NCBI RefSeq assembly: GCF_902459705.1
Contig: NZ_CABPRU010000002.1
Coordinates: forward strand, 496,001 to 560,000
DNA: 64,000 nt
From: Pandoraea terrigena
GTDB lineage: Bacteria > Pseudomonadota > Gammaproteobacteria > Burkholderiales > Burkholderiaceae
Direction: 5' to 3'
The notes under the pieces are model-generated. The model ran no database searches and had not been told where the DNA came from. It worked only from the letters and a program-made list of their open reading frames with translations. Positions 1 to 8,863 of this stretch are shown here, piece by piece (position 1 is the first letter of the stretch; each line of letters opens with the position of its first letter). The position numbers were made by a program, and so were the translations under genes.

Positions 1-507
<507 letters not shown>

Positions 508-585
508 TCGACGCGTTTCGAAGGCGCCGTCCCGCCCACGCGCCAGGGGTGCCGGACACACCGCCGTCACGACAAGGAGACGGAC

Positions 586-1290
586 ATGAAGACATGGACT
601 TTATCGCTCGTGCTTGCGGGCGCCACGATGCTGGCCGCGCTGCCGGAGACGGCGTCGGCACAGTCTGGGCAAGCGGTGATCAACGCGCCGGCCAACGTCC
701 GGGCGGGTCCGGCAATCGACTACCCGGTCGTCGCCCAGGCGGGGCCGGGCATGCCGGTGACCGTCTATGGCTGCCTGTCCGACTATTCGTGGTGTGACAT
801 CGGCCTGCCCGGCGCGCGCGGCTGGATTTATGCGGCGTTGCTCAGCTACCCGTATCAGGGGAATCCGGTTCCGGTGCTCAACTACGGCCCGATGATCGGG
901 CTGCCCATCGTGACGTTCTCCATTGGCGCGTATTGGGGTAGCTATTACCGTGGTCGCCCGTGGTATCACGATCAGCGCTACTGGAATCGCCCGCCGCCCA
1001 GGCCGCGCCCGCCGGGGTACTACTCGCCGGGCATGGGACCTCGCCCGCCCGGGGGGCACTATCCCGGACCGAGCCCGCGTCCGCCAGGACACAGCGCAGG
1101 CCCTGGCCCGCGCCCCCCCGGACACGGGGCAGGACCCGGGCCGCGTCCCCACGGCCAGGGGGCGAGCCCTGGTCCGCGACCGCCCGGCGGCGGTGGGAGG
1201 CCCGGTGCGCGTCAGCCCGGCGGCGGTGGGCATGGCGGAGGACATGGCGGACGCCCACCTGGCGGTGGCCCCGGCGGGCCAAACCACTGA
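586..1290 (+). CDS. Secreted SH3b-domain protein with Pro/Gly-rich repeat tail
   Basis: The 234-residue product starts with a clear signal peptide (residues 1-25, cleavage near ASA-QS). A bacterial SH3 domain follows at about residues 28-85, recognisable by NVRAGPAIDYPVV and ARGWIYAALL. A Tyr/Trp-rich linker (about 95-135) leads to a tail of about 95 residues made almost entirely of Pro, Gly, Arg and His, with imperfect 11-residue units of the type PGPRPPGHGAG. SH3b domains usually bind cell-wall peptides, so a periplasmic or surface role is inferred; no enzyme domain is present. The start is supported by AAGGAGA eight bases upstream of the ATG. The tail is extremely GC-rich with CCCGGG-type runs, so repeat number may vary between strains. 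Confidence 0.85.
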   Translation: MKTWTLSLVLAGATMLAALPETASAQSGQAVINAPANVRAGPAIDYPVVAQAGPGMPVTVYGCLSDYSWCDIGLPGARGWIYAALLSYPYQGNPVPVLNYGPMIGLPIVTFSIGAYWGSYYRGRPWYHDQRYWNRPPPRPRPPGYYSPGMGPRPPGGHYPGPSPRPPGHSAGPGPRPPGHGAGPGPRPHGQGASPGPRPPGGGGRPGARQPGGGGHGGGHGGRPPGGGPGGPNH

Positions 1291-1426
1291 TGCGGCGGGC
1301 CGCATGCATCGCTCGTTCGCAACGTCGCGGCCCCGCATCCCATGTCTCCGTCGATGTGCCCCCAAATTCAGCAATCACTGCACGCACCACACGGCAGTCC
1401 GGCAGGATCCTCCGTAAGTCTCGATC

Positions 1427-1693
1427 GTGTTCGTCCCGCCCCGGTGCGCGCAGCGCGCGCCGTGGTTGCCTATCGTCATGCCGCATCCGGCACGCGCCAC
1501 CCGCGTACCCGGTGCACCGGTCGTACCGCTCATCTCCGCCGGTCTGTGCCTGTTCCTGATGGCCCACCTCCAAGCGACCACGTGGATCGCCTTCGTGGTG
1601 TGGCTCGTCATCGGCCTGGGCATCTACTTCCTGTATGCGCGTCGCAACGCGTTGCTTCACACGCCGAGCGACGCTCGGCCGGCGCCACGGTAA
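1427..1693 (+). pseudogene. Relic of an APC-family amino-acid permease (C-terminal end only)
   Basis: Residues from about 1490 onward match the C-terminal end of cationic/neutral amino-acid permeases: a TRVPGAPVVPLIS stretch before the last helices, then two hydrophobic segments, the last being WIAFVVWLVIGLGIYFLYARR. These transporters are normally 450-500 residues with 12 membrane segments; only the last two remain. The residues before 1490 do not resemble the family, and I see no matching helices in any frame between 1291 and 1426, so the 5' part appears deleted rather than frameshifted. No convincing ribosome binding site precedes the first ATG. It may be an untranslated remnant, although a small membrane protein cannot be excluded. 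Confidence 0.6.
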
Positions 1694-1751
1694 ATCGCGT
1701 CACCGGCTGCCCCGCCTCGCGCCCCGGCGCGAGCGCGTGGACGTGCCGGGT

Positions 1752-2045
1752 TCAGCCGAGATTGCGATTGAGCCATACCGCACCATAGCCAAGCGCGAAC
1801 ATCGTGAGCAGCAGTGGCACCGAGATGCGCAGCACCTGAATGACCAGTGGACGCGGCGGCAGATCCTCCTCCTCCGGCATACGCGCTGCCTCGCGCAACG
1901 CGCCGGTGCACAGCGCCGCCGCGGCAACGCTCACGACGATCCAGAAGGTCTGGTTGTACATCAGCGCAACGAGCAAAAGCGCGAGCGCGACGTTGCGGCC
2001 GTGATAGATCAGATTGACAGTGGTACGAAAGGATTGCGGCGACAT
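1752..2045 (-). CDS. Small membrane protein of unknown function
   Basis: This 97-residue protein begins MSPQSFRTTVN and contains two or three hydrophobic segments: residues about 18-30 and 33-50 (NVALALLLVALMYNQTFWIVVSV), and a C-terminal one at about 75-93. A charged loop with MPEEEDLPPRP separates the halves, so an inner-membrane location is likely. I do not recognise the family. The frame stays open 34 codons further upstream, but that extension is Arg/His-rich and does not look like real protein, so the internal ATG at 2045 was chosen. No strong ribosome binding site is visible. It converges on the permease relic. Confidence 0.6.
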   Translation of the reverse strand: MSPQSFRTTVNLIYHGRNVALALLLVALMYNQTFWIVVSVAAAALCTGALREAARMPEEEDLPPRPLVIQVLRISVPLLLTMFALGYGAVWLNRNLG

Positions 2046-2295
2046 GTCGTTGTTGCGCAAGCGTGTGCACGGATGACGCACTGGCGCGAAGGTGATTAGG
2101 GTTCGTCCGTCGACGTGCGACACGCCGGCCGGCCTGCCACGCGCCACGACAACTACGCTGAGCTTATCCAGTCTTAACGGCTTTCGCTATCGCAGTCTTT
2201 AGCATGGCGTGGCGACCGCGCGCGACGCCCGGCAATATCGGGCGCGATGCCGAAAGGAATGCCCGACGTGATCTCAGGCGCCACACGAATGCGGT

Positions 2296-3048
2296 ATGCT
2301 CCCCCGCATGACCGCCCCCCCGCCTTCCCGTCTTCCAAACGCCGTCCCGGACACCGCTGCCGCTTCCGGCCACGATGCACCGACGCGAGCCATCTATGTC
2401 ATCGTGGCGCACCCGCGCTGGCGCGACTCGCGCGTCAATCGCCGTCTGTTCGACGCCGCGCGCGGCATTGAGGGGGTCGACGTCAACGACCTGTACTCGG
2501 CGTATCCCGACTTCAGCATCGACGTCGCCGCCGAACAACGGCGCGTGGCGCGCGCCGACCTGATCGTACTGGTCCATCCGATCTACTGGTACAGCATGCC
2601 GCCGTTGCAGAAGCTCTGGCTCGATGAAGTCCTGTCGTGGGGCTGGGCGTATGGCCACGACGGCCATGCGCTCGCGAACAAGGACCTCTGGCTCGTGGCG
2701 AGCACCGGCGGGCCACAGGCGAGCTATCGCCCCGAGGGGTATAACCAGCACGCGTTCTCGGCGTTCCTGCCCGCCTATGAGCAGATGGCGCGCCTGTGCA
2801 ACATGCGCTTCCTGCCGCCGCACGTGTTCCATGGCGCGCGGCGCAGCGACGACGCTGCCCTCGACGCCCACGTGAGCGCGTTCGCCGGCAAGCTGGTCAC
2901 CTACCCGCAATGGCCTGAGCTGATTTCCATGCCGTGCGCGTCCGAGTGCCAGGACATTCCCGTCATGGATCGTCCGCGTTGCGCGACCGGCGTCGCCGAC
3001 GGGGCCGACGACGGCACCGCGAACGCAAGCACCGGGAGGGCCGCCTGA
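2296..3048 (+). CDS. kefF: KefF-type NAD(P)H:quinone oxidoreductase, ancillary protein of K+ efflux
   Basis: The 250-residue protein has the flavodoxin-like fold of the KefF/MdaB/NQO1 family: an N-terminal beta strand with IYVIVAHPRWRDSRVN (FMN-phosphate loop), LIVLVHPIYWYSMPPLQKLW, and a STGGPQASYRPEGYN segment. In E. coli KefF binds KefC, is required for its full activity, and is itself a quinone reductase. Here the stop codon overlaps the kefC start by one base (TGATG), so the two are translationally coupled and the partnership is strongly supported. The first 30 or so residues are low-complexity Pro/Ala and the last 35 are an acidic tail beyond the usual 180-residue core. The true start may be the second ATG, at 2308. 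Confidence 0.87.
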   Translation: MLPRMTAPPPSRLPNAVPDTAAASGHDAPTRAIYVIVAHPRWRDSRVNRRLFDAARGIEGVDVNDLYSAYPDFSIDVAAEQRRVARADLIVLVHPIYWYSMPPLQKLWLDEVLSWGWAYGHDGHALANKDLWLVASTGGPQASYRPEGYNQHAFSAFLPAYEQMARLCNMRFLPPHVFHGARRSDDAALDAHVSAFAGKLVTYPQWPELISMPCASECQDIPVMDRPRCATGVADGADDGTANASTGRAA

Positions 3049-4967
3049 TGGAACATGTGCCGGCCTGGTTGCTTGCCAGCCTGATCTACCTGGCTGCGGC
3101 GGTGATTGTCGTGCCGCTGTCGCGTGCGTTGGGACTCGGCGCGATCATCGGCTATCTCGCCGCCGGGATCGCGATCGGTCCCTGGGGACTCGGCCTTGTC
3201 GCGCGCGTGGAAGACGTGCTGCACTTCGCCGAGTTCGGCGTGGTGCTGATGCTGTTCCTCGTCGGCCTCGAACTGGAACCGCGACGCTTGTGGAATCTGC
3301 GACGACCGATCTTCGGGTGGGGATCGGCGCAGGTCGTCGGCTGCGCGGTGCTGCTCTTCGCGGCGGGCGTGGCGCTGGGTGCATCGTGGCGCGTCGCCCT
3401 GGTTGCCGCCCTCGGCCTGGCGCTCTCGTCGACGGCGATCGCGTTGCAGGTGATGGCCGAGCGCAATCTGCTCGGCACCCCGAGCGGTCAGGCCGGCTTC
3501 TCGATCCTGCTGTTCCAGGACGTTGCCGCGATCCCGATCCTTGCGCTGCTGCCCTTGCTGGCCAATTCGTTCGACAGTCACGTGATGACAGGAACCGCAC
3601 GCGCGCTCGAAGCCTTGAAGATCGTGGGCGTGATTGCGGCGATCATCCTTGGTGGGCGGCTGGCGTTGCGCCCGCTGTTGCGCTGGATCGCCAACAGCCG
3701 CACGCCGGAGATTTTCACGGCGGCATCGCTGTTGCTCGTCGTCGCCATCGCGGCGCTGATGCAATGGGTCGGCCTGTCGATGGCACTCGGTGCGTTCCTC
3801 GCCGGCGTGCTGCTCGCCGAGAGCGAGTATCGGCGGGAGCTGGAAACCGACATCGAACCGTTCAAGGGGCTGCTGCTCGGGCTGTTCTTCATGGCGGTCG
3901 GCATGAGCATCGACTTCGGCGTGCTGCTCGCACAACCGCTGCGCATGATCGCGGTCGTCGTCGGCTTCATGGCACTCAAGGGACTGGCCATCTACGGGGT
4001 GTCGAGGTGGATGCAACTGCCCTACCAGGAGCGGCCGATCTTCACGCTGCTGCTTGCGCAGGGCGGCGAATTCGCCTTCGTGGTGTTCCAGTCGGCGGGA
4101 CCACAAGTGCTGCCACCGGCGGTGTCGTCGTTCCTGATCGGCGCCGTCGCGCTTTCAATGCTGGTCTCGCCGCTGCTGCTCGTGGTCATCGATAAATGGG
4201 TGCTGCCGCGCTATCGCGTGACGGGGTCGCCGCGCATGGCAGAGATCGCCGAGCCGCAGTCGGCCAGCGTCGTGATCTGCGGCTTCGGACGCTACGGGCA
4301 AATCGTTGGCCGCACACTGGTGCCGCAGGGGGTTTCGGTGACTGTGCTCGATCACGATCCCGACACCATCGAGAGCCTGCGCCAATTCGGATTTCGGGTG
4401 TTCTACGGCGACGCCACGCGGCTCGATCTGCTGCGCACCGCAGGTGTGGCGCATGCGCGCGCGGTGGTCGTCGCCGTGGACGACGTCGATCAGTCGCTGG
4501 CGATCGTCGACCTGTTGCGCGAACACTTTCCCGACGTTCCTATCGTGGCGCGGGCACGCAACGTCGGCCATCTGTTCCAGCTTCGCGATCGCGGCGTCAA
4601 ACACATCGAGCGGGAAGTCTTCGAGTCGTCATTGCGCAGTGCGCGCTCAGTGCTTGAAACACTGGGCTGGCCAGCGTCCGAAGCGCGAGAGGCAACCATG
4701 GCGTTCCAGCGCGCGAATCAGCAACTGACCGACGAGATGTACCCGGCCTATCGGGATCGCAACAAGATGATCGCCACCGCAAAGGAAGGCCGCCGGCAAT
4801 TCGAGGAGCAGATGGCCCGCGAGCGCGAGCAACGTCATGCGCAGAGACAGGTCACGTTCGGCTGGGATGGCGAGCACACGCCGGACCTGACACCTTCGCC
4901 AGCCGGCGCCGACGCGGCGGCTTCACAAACCCCCGATAAACGCGCGGCCGGCGACAGCCACACGTGA
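3048..4967 (+). CDS. kefC: Glutathione-regulated potassium-efflux antiporter KefC
   Basis: The 639-residue product combines a monovalent cation:proton antiporter-2 membrane domain (about residues 1-385, 12-13 hydrophobic segments) with a cytoplasmic RCK/TrkA-N domain starting near residue 405. The nucleotide-binding glycine motif CGFGRYGQ and the acidic residue after the second strand (VLDHD) are intact. A charged C-terminal tail (about 560-639) is rich in Arg, Glu and Gln. Kef systems are held closed by glutathione and opened by glutathione adducts of electrophiles, exporting K+ and acidifying the cytoplasm to protect the cell. The length matches E. coli KefC (620). The ATG at 3048 overlaps the kefF stop, which fixes the start although the frame is open further upstream. 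Confidence 0.93.
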   Translation: MEHVPAWLLASLIYLAAAVIVVPLSRALGLGAIIGYLAAGIAIGPWGLGLVARVEDVLHFAEFGVVLMLFLVGLELEPRRLWNLRRPIFGWGSAQVVGCAVLLFAAGVALGASWRVALVAALGLALSSTAIALQVMAERNLLGTPSGQAGFSILLFQDVAAIPILALLPLLANSFDSHVMTGTARALEALKIVGVIAAIILGGRLALRPLLRWIANSRTPEIFTAASLLLVVAIAALMQWVGLSMALGAFLAGVLLAESEYRRELETDIEPFKGLLLGLFFMAVGMSIDFGVLLAQPLRMIAVVVGFMALKGLAIYGVSRWMQLPYQERPIFTLLLAQGGEFAFVVFQSAGPQVLPPAVSSFLIGAVALSMLVSPLLLVVIDKWVLPRYRVTGSPRMAEIAEPQSASVVICGFGRYGQIVGRTLVPQGVSVTVLDHDPDTIESLRQFGFRVFYGDATRLDLLRTAGVAHARAVVVAVDDVDQSLAIVDLLREHFPDVPIVARARNVGHLFQLRDRGVKHIEREVFESSLRSARSVLETLGWPASEAREATMAFQRANQQLTDEMYPAYRDRNKMIATAKEGRRQFEEQMAREREQRHAQRQVTFGWDGEHTPDLTPSPAGADAAASQTPDKRAAGDSHT

Positions 4968-4988
4968 GCGGTGAGCGGTAAGGGGTGT

Positions 4989-5414
4989 TCAGTCGAACGG
5001 CTTGAAGTGACCGTCGGCGGGCGGGCGGGCATCGGCTTGCAGGCGCGCTTCGGCGTCGCTGCCCGCGAGCCCGCGATAGTACAGATGCACGGCAATGGCC
5101 GCCGAGTAACGGCGAATTTCCATAAGCGTGAGATGCGCATGCTCTGCCGACGTGAACATCAGATACGGGGAAGCTTCCTCGATGAGTCCTGCGACCTGAT
5201 GCAGGCCGTGGCGGTGTAGGACTTCCGTGAGTTCGTCACGGCTGCGATGCGTGGTCGCATCGGTGGCCGGATATACCATGCGCAGCAGTACGAGCGGATG
5301 TTCGGCGCAGGCAAGCGACAGCGCCTGAACGACGGCGTGACTGTCGAGCGCCGTCGCCACGGTCTCACCTTCGGGACGATGCTGCGGGAAGAGTTGCTCA
5401 AGGGTCAACGTCAT
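4989..5414 (-). CDS. Conserved hypothetical protein, 141 residues
   Basis: The protein begins MTLTLEQLFPQHRPEGE and is predicted to be soluble and mostly helical, with no signal peptide or membrane segment. It has a leucine-rich middle (HAVVQALSLACAEHPLVLLR) and a conserved-looking HLTLMEIRRYSAAIAVHLY stretch near the C-terminus. I do not recognise a family or catalytic motif. It is transcribed towards kefC and ends 21 bases from it, with no shared operon. Codon use matches the neighbours, which supports a real gene. No good ribosome binding site is visible upstream of the ATG. Confidence 0.65.
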   Translation of the reverse strand: MTLTLEQLFPQHRPEGETVATALDSHAVVQALSLACAEHPLVLLRMVYPATDATTHRSRDELTEVLHRHGLHQVAGLIEEASPYLMFTSAEHAHLTLMEIRRYSAAIAVHLYYRGLAGSDAEARLQADARPPADGHFKPFD

Positions 5415-5642
5415 AACGAGTCCAGTTCAAGGAAGCTGCAAAACGGCCACAGCGAGCTCCATAGTCTATGTGACCCTCGTGTGAGCGATCAACGGTTTTG
5501 CGCGCCCCCGCGCGTTGCACGCGCCGCAACAATTACCAAATATTTCATTGCGCCCCGCGACGCCTCGCCATGTCAGGCGCCACGATGCCCCGATATGACG
5601 CGGTGCTTCATGGAGGTCGGCGCGTTGGTGCTGGCAACGACG

Positions 5643-5684
5643 AAAAAAAACCGTCCCGCGTTTGTCACGCGGGACGGTTTTTTG
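5643..5684. terminator. Bidirectional intrinsic terminator
   Basis: A perfect 10-bp stem CCGTCCCGCG / CGCGGGACGG (5651-5660 and 5668-5677) has a 7-base loop and is flanked by eight A on the left and six T on the right, so it works on both strands. It lies 29 bases past the end of the DUF4148 gene, which reads leftward into it, and serves that gene. Between 5415 and 5642 I see no gene. Confidence 0.9.
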
Positions 5685-5712
5685 TGACGCTGCGGCAACC
5701 GCGAGCGAACGA

Positions 5713-6120
5713 TTAGCTGCCTTGGCTAACGCTCAGCTCACCGGCGTCGCGGGCGCGTGCCAGTTCCTGCTTCACGTCGGCACGCGATGCGCTCGGGCCT
5801 TGCGAGGCGATGATCGGGTAGTCAACGTCATTTTGCGGCACGAGGCCTTGCGCGCGTGCCTGCGCCAGGTCGGCCTTCACGTCGGCGCGGCTCTTGGTCG
5901 AAACCGAAGCGACATAGACCGGATAGTCGGCGTCACCGTGCGGGATCAACCCTTGCGCGCGGGCTTGTGCCAGATCGGTCAACACGGCGGCACGCGTAAG
6001 CGGCTGACCCTGCGAGGCGATCTCGGGATAATTGTTGCCGTTCTCGGCAGCGTTGCTGGCAACACCACCGAGCGAAGCCACGGCGGCGATAAGGGCGATT
6101 GCGATGTTCTTGCGGTTCAT
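5713..6120 (-). CDS. Secreted DUF4148 protein with three internal repeats
   Basis: The 135-residue protein has a signal peptide (about residues 1-24, MNRKNIAIALIAAVASLGG, cleavage near SNA-AE). Three copies of a DUF4148-type unit of about 35 residues follow; each contains a variant of (A/S)RADVKADLAQARAQGL and a YP(I/V) element. DUF4148 proteins are small exported proteins abundant in Burkholderiaceae and have no established function. A good ribosome binding site, CAGGAG, lies nine bases before the ATG. Dedicated transcription is suggested by an A/T-richer upstream region (about 6121-6240) and the strong terminator downstream. Confidence 0.85.
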   Translation of the reverse strand: MNRKNIAIALIAAVASLGGVASNAAENGNNYPEIASQGQPLTRAAVLTDLAQARAQGLIPHGDADYPVYVASVSTKSRADVKADLAQARAQGLVPQNDVDYPIIASQGPSASRADVKQELARARDAGELSVSQGS

Positions 6121-6309
6121 TTTCCTAACTCCTGTCTAGTTGCGACGACTTTGTTTTGAATTGCGCCGTCGATGGAAGGAAGTCTAGAACTCGCCGCCGA
6201 GATGAAAAACGCGATATTTGTCGAGGAACTATTGTGGCTTTCGATGAGAATTGACGCACCATAGCGGTGCAAGCACCTCGAGAATGCGCCGCGACAGGCC
6301 CCCATGAAG

Positions 6310-6344
6310 CGCCGCTGTCCCCCAGAAAACGAGGCACAGCGGCG
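6310..6344. repeat. Inverted repeat between DUF4148 and AHSA1 genes
   Basis: The 9-bp arms CGCCGCTGT and ACAGCGGCG (6310-6318 and 6336-6344) surround a 17-base loop. It lies just downstream of the leftward AHSA1-domain gene and could fold at the end of that transcript, but there is no T-run, so it is at best a weak or Rho-assisted terminator. Confidence 0.35.
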
Positions 6345-6377
6345 TTGCGGGAGGCGGGGAAACGTCCGTACGGGCAA

Positions 6378-7325
6378 TCAATCGACGAGCGAGGCCCCCA
6401 GGGCATCGAGCAGTAACTGAGTGCCACGTTCGCGCGAGCCCGCGTCGTCGTAGCCGTCCAGGAAAGCGCCCTGCTCGGTCATGACGAGGTGCGTGCCGCC
6501 ATCGCTCGCACGAAGGTCGATCGTCGCGAGCGACACGGAAATCTTGCGCGTATCCAGGTGCATCTCGTAGGCATAGACAAGTCGTGTGTCGGGCACGACA
6601 TCGAAGTACAGGGCGTCGAACGTCGACACCATGCCGCTCGTCCAGCGCCCTTTCGCAACCTCGCGGCCGCCAGGGCGCACATCCATCGACCGCTCGAGCA
6701 ACGTCAGGCCATCGCTTCTGGCGAACCAGCGGTCCTTGGCATCACGCTCGGTCAGCGCCCGGAACACGCGTGCAGGCGAAGCGGCGTACTGACGCTCGAG
6801 GCGAAAGGTCGCGTGCACGACGCTGCGCTGTGTTGGCGCCTGCGCCTCGCGCATGACTTCTCGGCCCAGCTTGTCAAGTGTCTGCGCCCAGCCCTCGCCA
6901 GCCCCGGCGGGCATCCAGGCGAACGCGGGATCGTGAACGGTGTAGCGTTGCTCGACATCCAACCGCGTGCCTTGCGCCACCTCGGTAAATTCGGCCGTCG
7001 TGAGCGCCCCGAACAGCGCCTGCCCCTTGGCATCGGTCACTTCCATGTCGATCACGAGCCGTGCCGGGGCATCGACCTCGACGAAACGCCCGCGAATCCA
7101 ATGCGATTCCCCTTCGGGCGATTGCATGTGCAGCGCGAAAGCGCCGCCTACGCGGGCATCGACCTGCGCTTCGGGCACCGAGTAGCCGGTCGGGCAAAAC
7201 CAACGCTTCACGGCGTCGGTGCGGGTCCAGGCGAGAAATACGGTTTCGCGGGTGGCCGCGTAGGTCCGGCCAACGCTCAACGGGCGCGGCTGCGCCGCGG
7301 GTGCTGCTTCACTGACTGTCCTCAT
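6378..7325 (-). CDS. Tandem SRPBCC/AHSA1-domain protein
   Basis: The 315-residue protein contains two consecutive AHSA1-like (Aha1/START superfamily) domains, about residues 15-155 and 170-305. Each opens with the typical (A)ATRE/SPARVFxAxT helix, followed by a W(F)xP/WFA stretch and the DxRxGG turn (DARVGGAF and DVRPGGREV). Such domains form a hydrophobic cavity; most members have no assigned ligand. The start at 7325 has an almost perfect AAGGAGGA ribosome binding site, while the longer open frame beyond it lies in the ArsR gene. It overlaps the arsR-type gene by 17 bases, a very common arrangement of ArsR regulators with AHSA1 proteins. Two fused domains in one chain is less usual than one. 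Confidence 0.85.
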   Translation of the reverse strand: MRTVSEAAPAAQPRPLSVGRTYAATRETVFLAWTRTDAVKRWFCPTGYSVPEAQVDARVGGAFALHMQSPEGESHWIRGRFVEVDAPARLVIDMEVTDAKGQALFGALTTAEFTEVAQGTRLDVEQRYTVHDPAFAWMPAGAGEGWAQTLDKLGREVMREAQAPTQRSVVHATFRLERQYAASPARVFRALTERDAKDRWFARSDGLTLLERSMDVRPGGREVAKGRWTSGMVSTFDALYFDVVPDTRLVYAYEMHLDTRKISVSLATIDLRASDGGTHLVMTEQGAFLDGYDDAGSRERGTQLLLDALGASLVD

Positions 7326-7665
7326 GAAGTCCTCCTTCGGGCGGCAGGCTGGCCAGATACTCGCCCAAACGGTCGAGATGACCCTCCCACTCGTCACGGC
7401 GCTGGTGAATCCATCGCTCGGCAAGGCTCAGCGCCTTGGGTTCGATCCGGCACGTTCGCACGCGTCCGGCCTTTTCCGTTCGCACCAGCCCCGCACTCTC
7501 GAGCACGGCCAGGTGCTGCATGACCGCCTGCAACGACATCGCCAGCGGCTGCGCGAGCGCACTCACCGACGCGGGTCCCTGCGCCAGCCGCGCAAGCATC
7601 GCGCGGCGTGACGCGTCGGCCAGCGCCTGAAAGGTCAGATCGAGGGCGATGTCATGGTCAAGCAT
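7309..7665 (-). CDS. ArsR/SmtB-family transcriptional regulator
   Basis: The 118-residue winged helix-turn-helix protein shows the family pattern: FQALADASRRAMLARLAQGPASVS (helices 1-3), LAQPLAMSLQAVMQHLAVLESAGLV (HTH plus recognition helix), and a wing with RTEKAGRVRTCRIEP. The typical metal-binding ELCVCDL motif of ArsR/CadC is absent, so it belongs to the non-metal subgroup usually found upstream of AHSA1-domain genes. It is first in a two-gene, overlapping operon and probably represses that operon. The 54 bases between it and the bestrophin-like gene are too short for more than a small regulatory site. Confidence 0.9.
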   Translation of the reverse strand: MLDHDIALDLTFQALADASRRAMLARLAQGPASVSALAQPLAMSLQAVMQHLAVLESAGLVRTEKAGRVRTCRIEPKALSLAERWIHQRRDEWEGHLDRLGEYLASLPPEGGLHEDSQ

Positions 7666-7719
7666 GTGCTTGAGTATAGATGCTCACAACAGTAAAGCAA
7701 GAACTTTAGTGTTGAATCG

Positions 7720-8634
7720 TCAGGTGATGATGTGATGCGCGTTGCGCGGGCGCAGGCGCGCCGTGTGCTGGCGATGGAGGATTTCCCGCAACGATTGCTC
7801 GATGGTCTCGGACATGGCGTTGAGCGCGAGGTCGTTCGGCTCCATCCCGAACGGCTCTTCGATTTCGGCGCTGACGGCTTCGAGCGCGAAGAACGTGTAC
7901 GAGAGGAAAGCCACGACGACCGGCGTCATCGGACCAATCGAATCAACCAGGCCGAATGGCAACAGCAGCGCGTAAAGATACGTCACGCGGTGCAGGATCA
8001 CGCCGTAGGTGAACGGGATCGGCGTGGTGGCAATCCGCTCGCAGCCGCCGATGGCTTCACCAAGTCGATCCAGGTGCATCTCCATGACCTGCGCGAGCGG
8101 GGCTTCGATCTGCCCGCGCGCGCGGCGTTCGCGCAGCCATTCGCCCGCCATGAGCAGGATCGCGATCGGCTTGAACTGCTTGCGCGCAAGGCACGCCACC
8201 TCCGCCTTGTCGAGCAGCCGTTCGAAGTCGGCTTGCGGGTCGGTGCCGCGCAACTGATGGCGCATGCCATGTACGAAGGCGATGAGATAGGCAACGAAGC
8301 GGGGTGACTCCGAGGTATCGGACACGAGCGTCATCGACTGGCGCGCCAGCGCACGCGTCTCATTGAGCACGCTGCCCCAGAGCACCCGGGCTTCCCAGTA
8401 ACGGGCGTAGCTCGTGGTGTTGCGAAAGCCGAGGAAAATCGCGAGCGTGATACCGATCAGGGAGAACGGCACGAACGTGAGCGGAATCTTCCATTCGAAG
8501 ACGCGCCCGTGGGCTAACGTGACGGCTATCGAGATGATCGTGGTGAAAATGAGCTGCGGGGCAATCTTGGGAACGATCGAGCCGCGCACGACGAAAAGCA
8601 TGCGCAGCCAGTTCAGATTGGGTCGGACGATCAT
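7720..8634 (-). CDS. Bestrophin-like (YneE/RFP-TM) chloride channel family protein
   Basis: The 304-residue protein starts MIVRPNLNWLRMLFVVRGS, followed by two N-terminal membrane segments (about 20-40 and 48-68, containing PLTFVPFSLIGITLAIFLGFRN). NTTSYARYWEARVLWG is typical of bacterial bestrophin homologues. A second membrane pair lies near residues 205-245 (LYALLLPFGLVDSIGPMTPVVV). The EEPFG motif near residue 260 corresponds to the acidic cluster of bestrophins. Prokaryotic homologues form pentameric channels; anion or cation selectivity cannot be read from sequence. The length is exactly that usual for the family, which favours the ATG at 8634 over the longer frame. The gene stands alone. 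Confidence 0.87.
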   Translation of the reverse strand: MIVRPNLNWLRMLFVVRGSIVPKIAPQLIFTTIISIAVTLAHGRVFEWKIPLTFVPFSLIGITLAIFLGFRNTTSYARYWEARVLWGSVLNETRALARQSMTLVSDTSESPRFVAYLIAFVHGMRHQLRGTDPQADFERLLDKAEVACLARKQFKPIAILLMAGEWLRERRARGQIEAPLAQVMEMHLDRLGEAIGGCERIATTPIPFTYGVILHRVTYLYALLLPFGLVDSIGPMTPVVVAFLSYTFFALEAVSAEIEEPFGMEPNDLALNAMSETIEQSLREILHRQHTARLRPRNAHHIIT

Positions 8635-8806
8635 GGGGAGCAAGGGCGCTGGCGAGCGCGGAAAGACTGGCCGTGGGGGATGCCGTTGCGCCGGGATGAT
8701 ACGCCGATATCGGCCGGTTTGAAATGGCCGGCAGCGACGCAAACGTTGCGCCCCGCCGCCGGTACGCCCCCGTCATCATTGCGTCGTCACGGCAGCGCAA
8801 CCCCAC

Positions 8807-8839
8807 AAAACGCCCGTCAGCCGCGAAGCCGACGGGCGT
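8807..8839 (-). terminator. Intrinsic terminator of the mmsB transcript
   Basis: The arms ACGCCCGTC and GACGGGCGT (8810-8818 and 8831-8839) enclose a 12-base loop that can itself pair partly. On the minus strand the hairpin is followed by TTTT. It lies 25 bases after the mmsB stop codon. Confidence 0.7.
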
Positions 8840-8863
8840 CTCGATGGCCATGCCCGACAACAA

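Noticed and set aside
2901-4106. Long leftward open frame of about 400 codons
   Set aside because: It lies entirely antisense to kefC; its Gln/Arg/His-rich composition is typical of a shadow frame in high-GC DNA.
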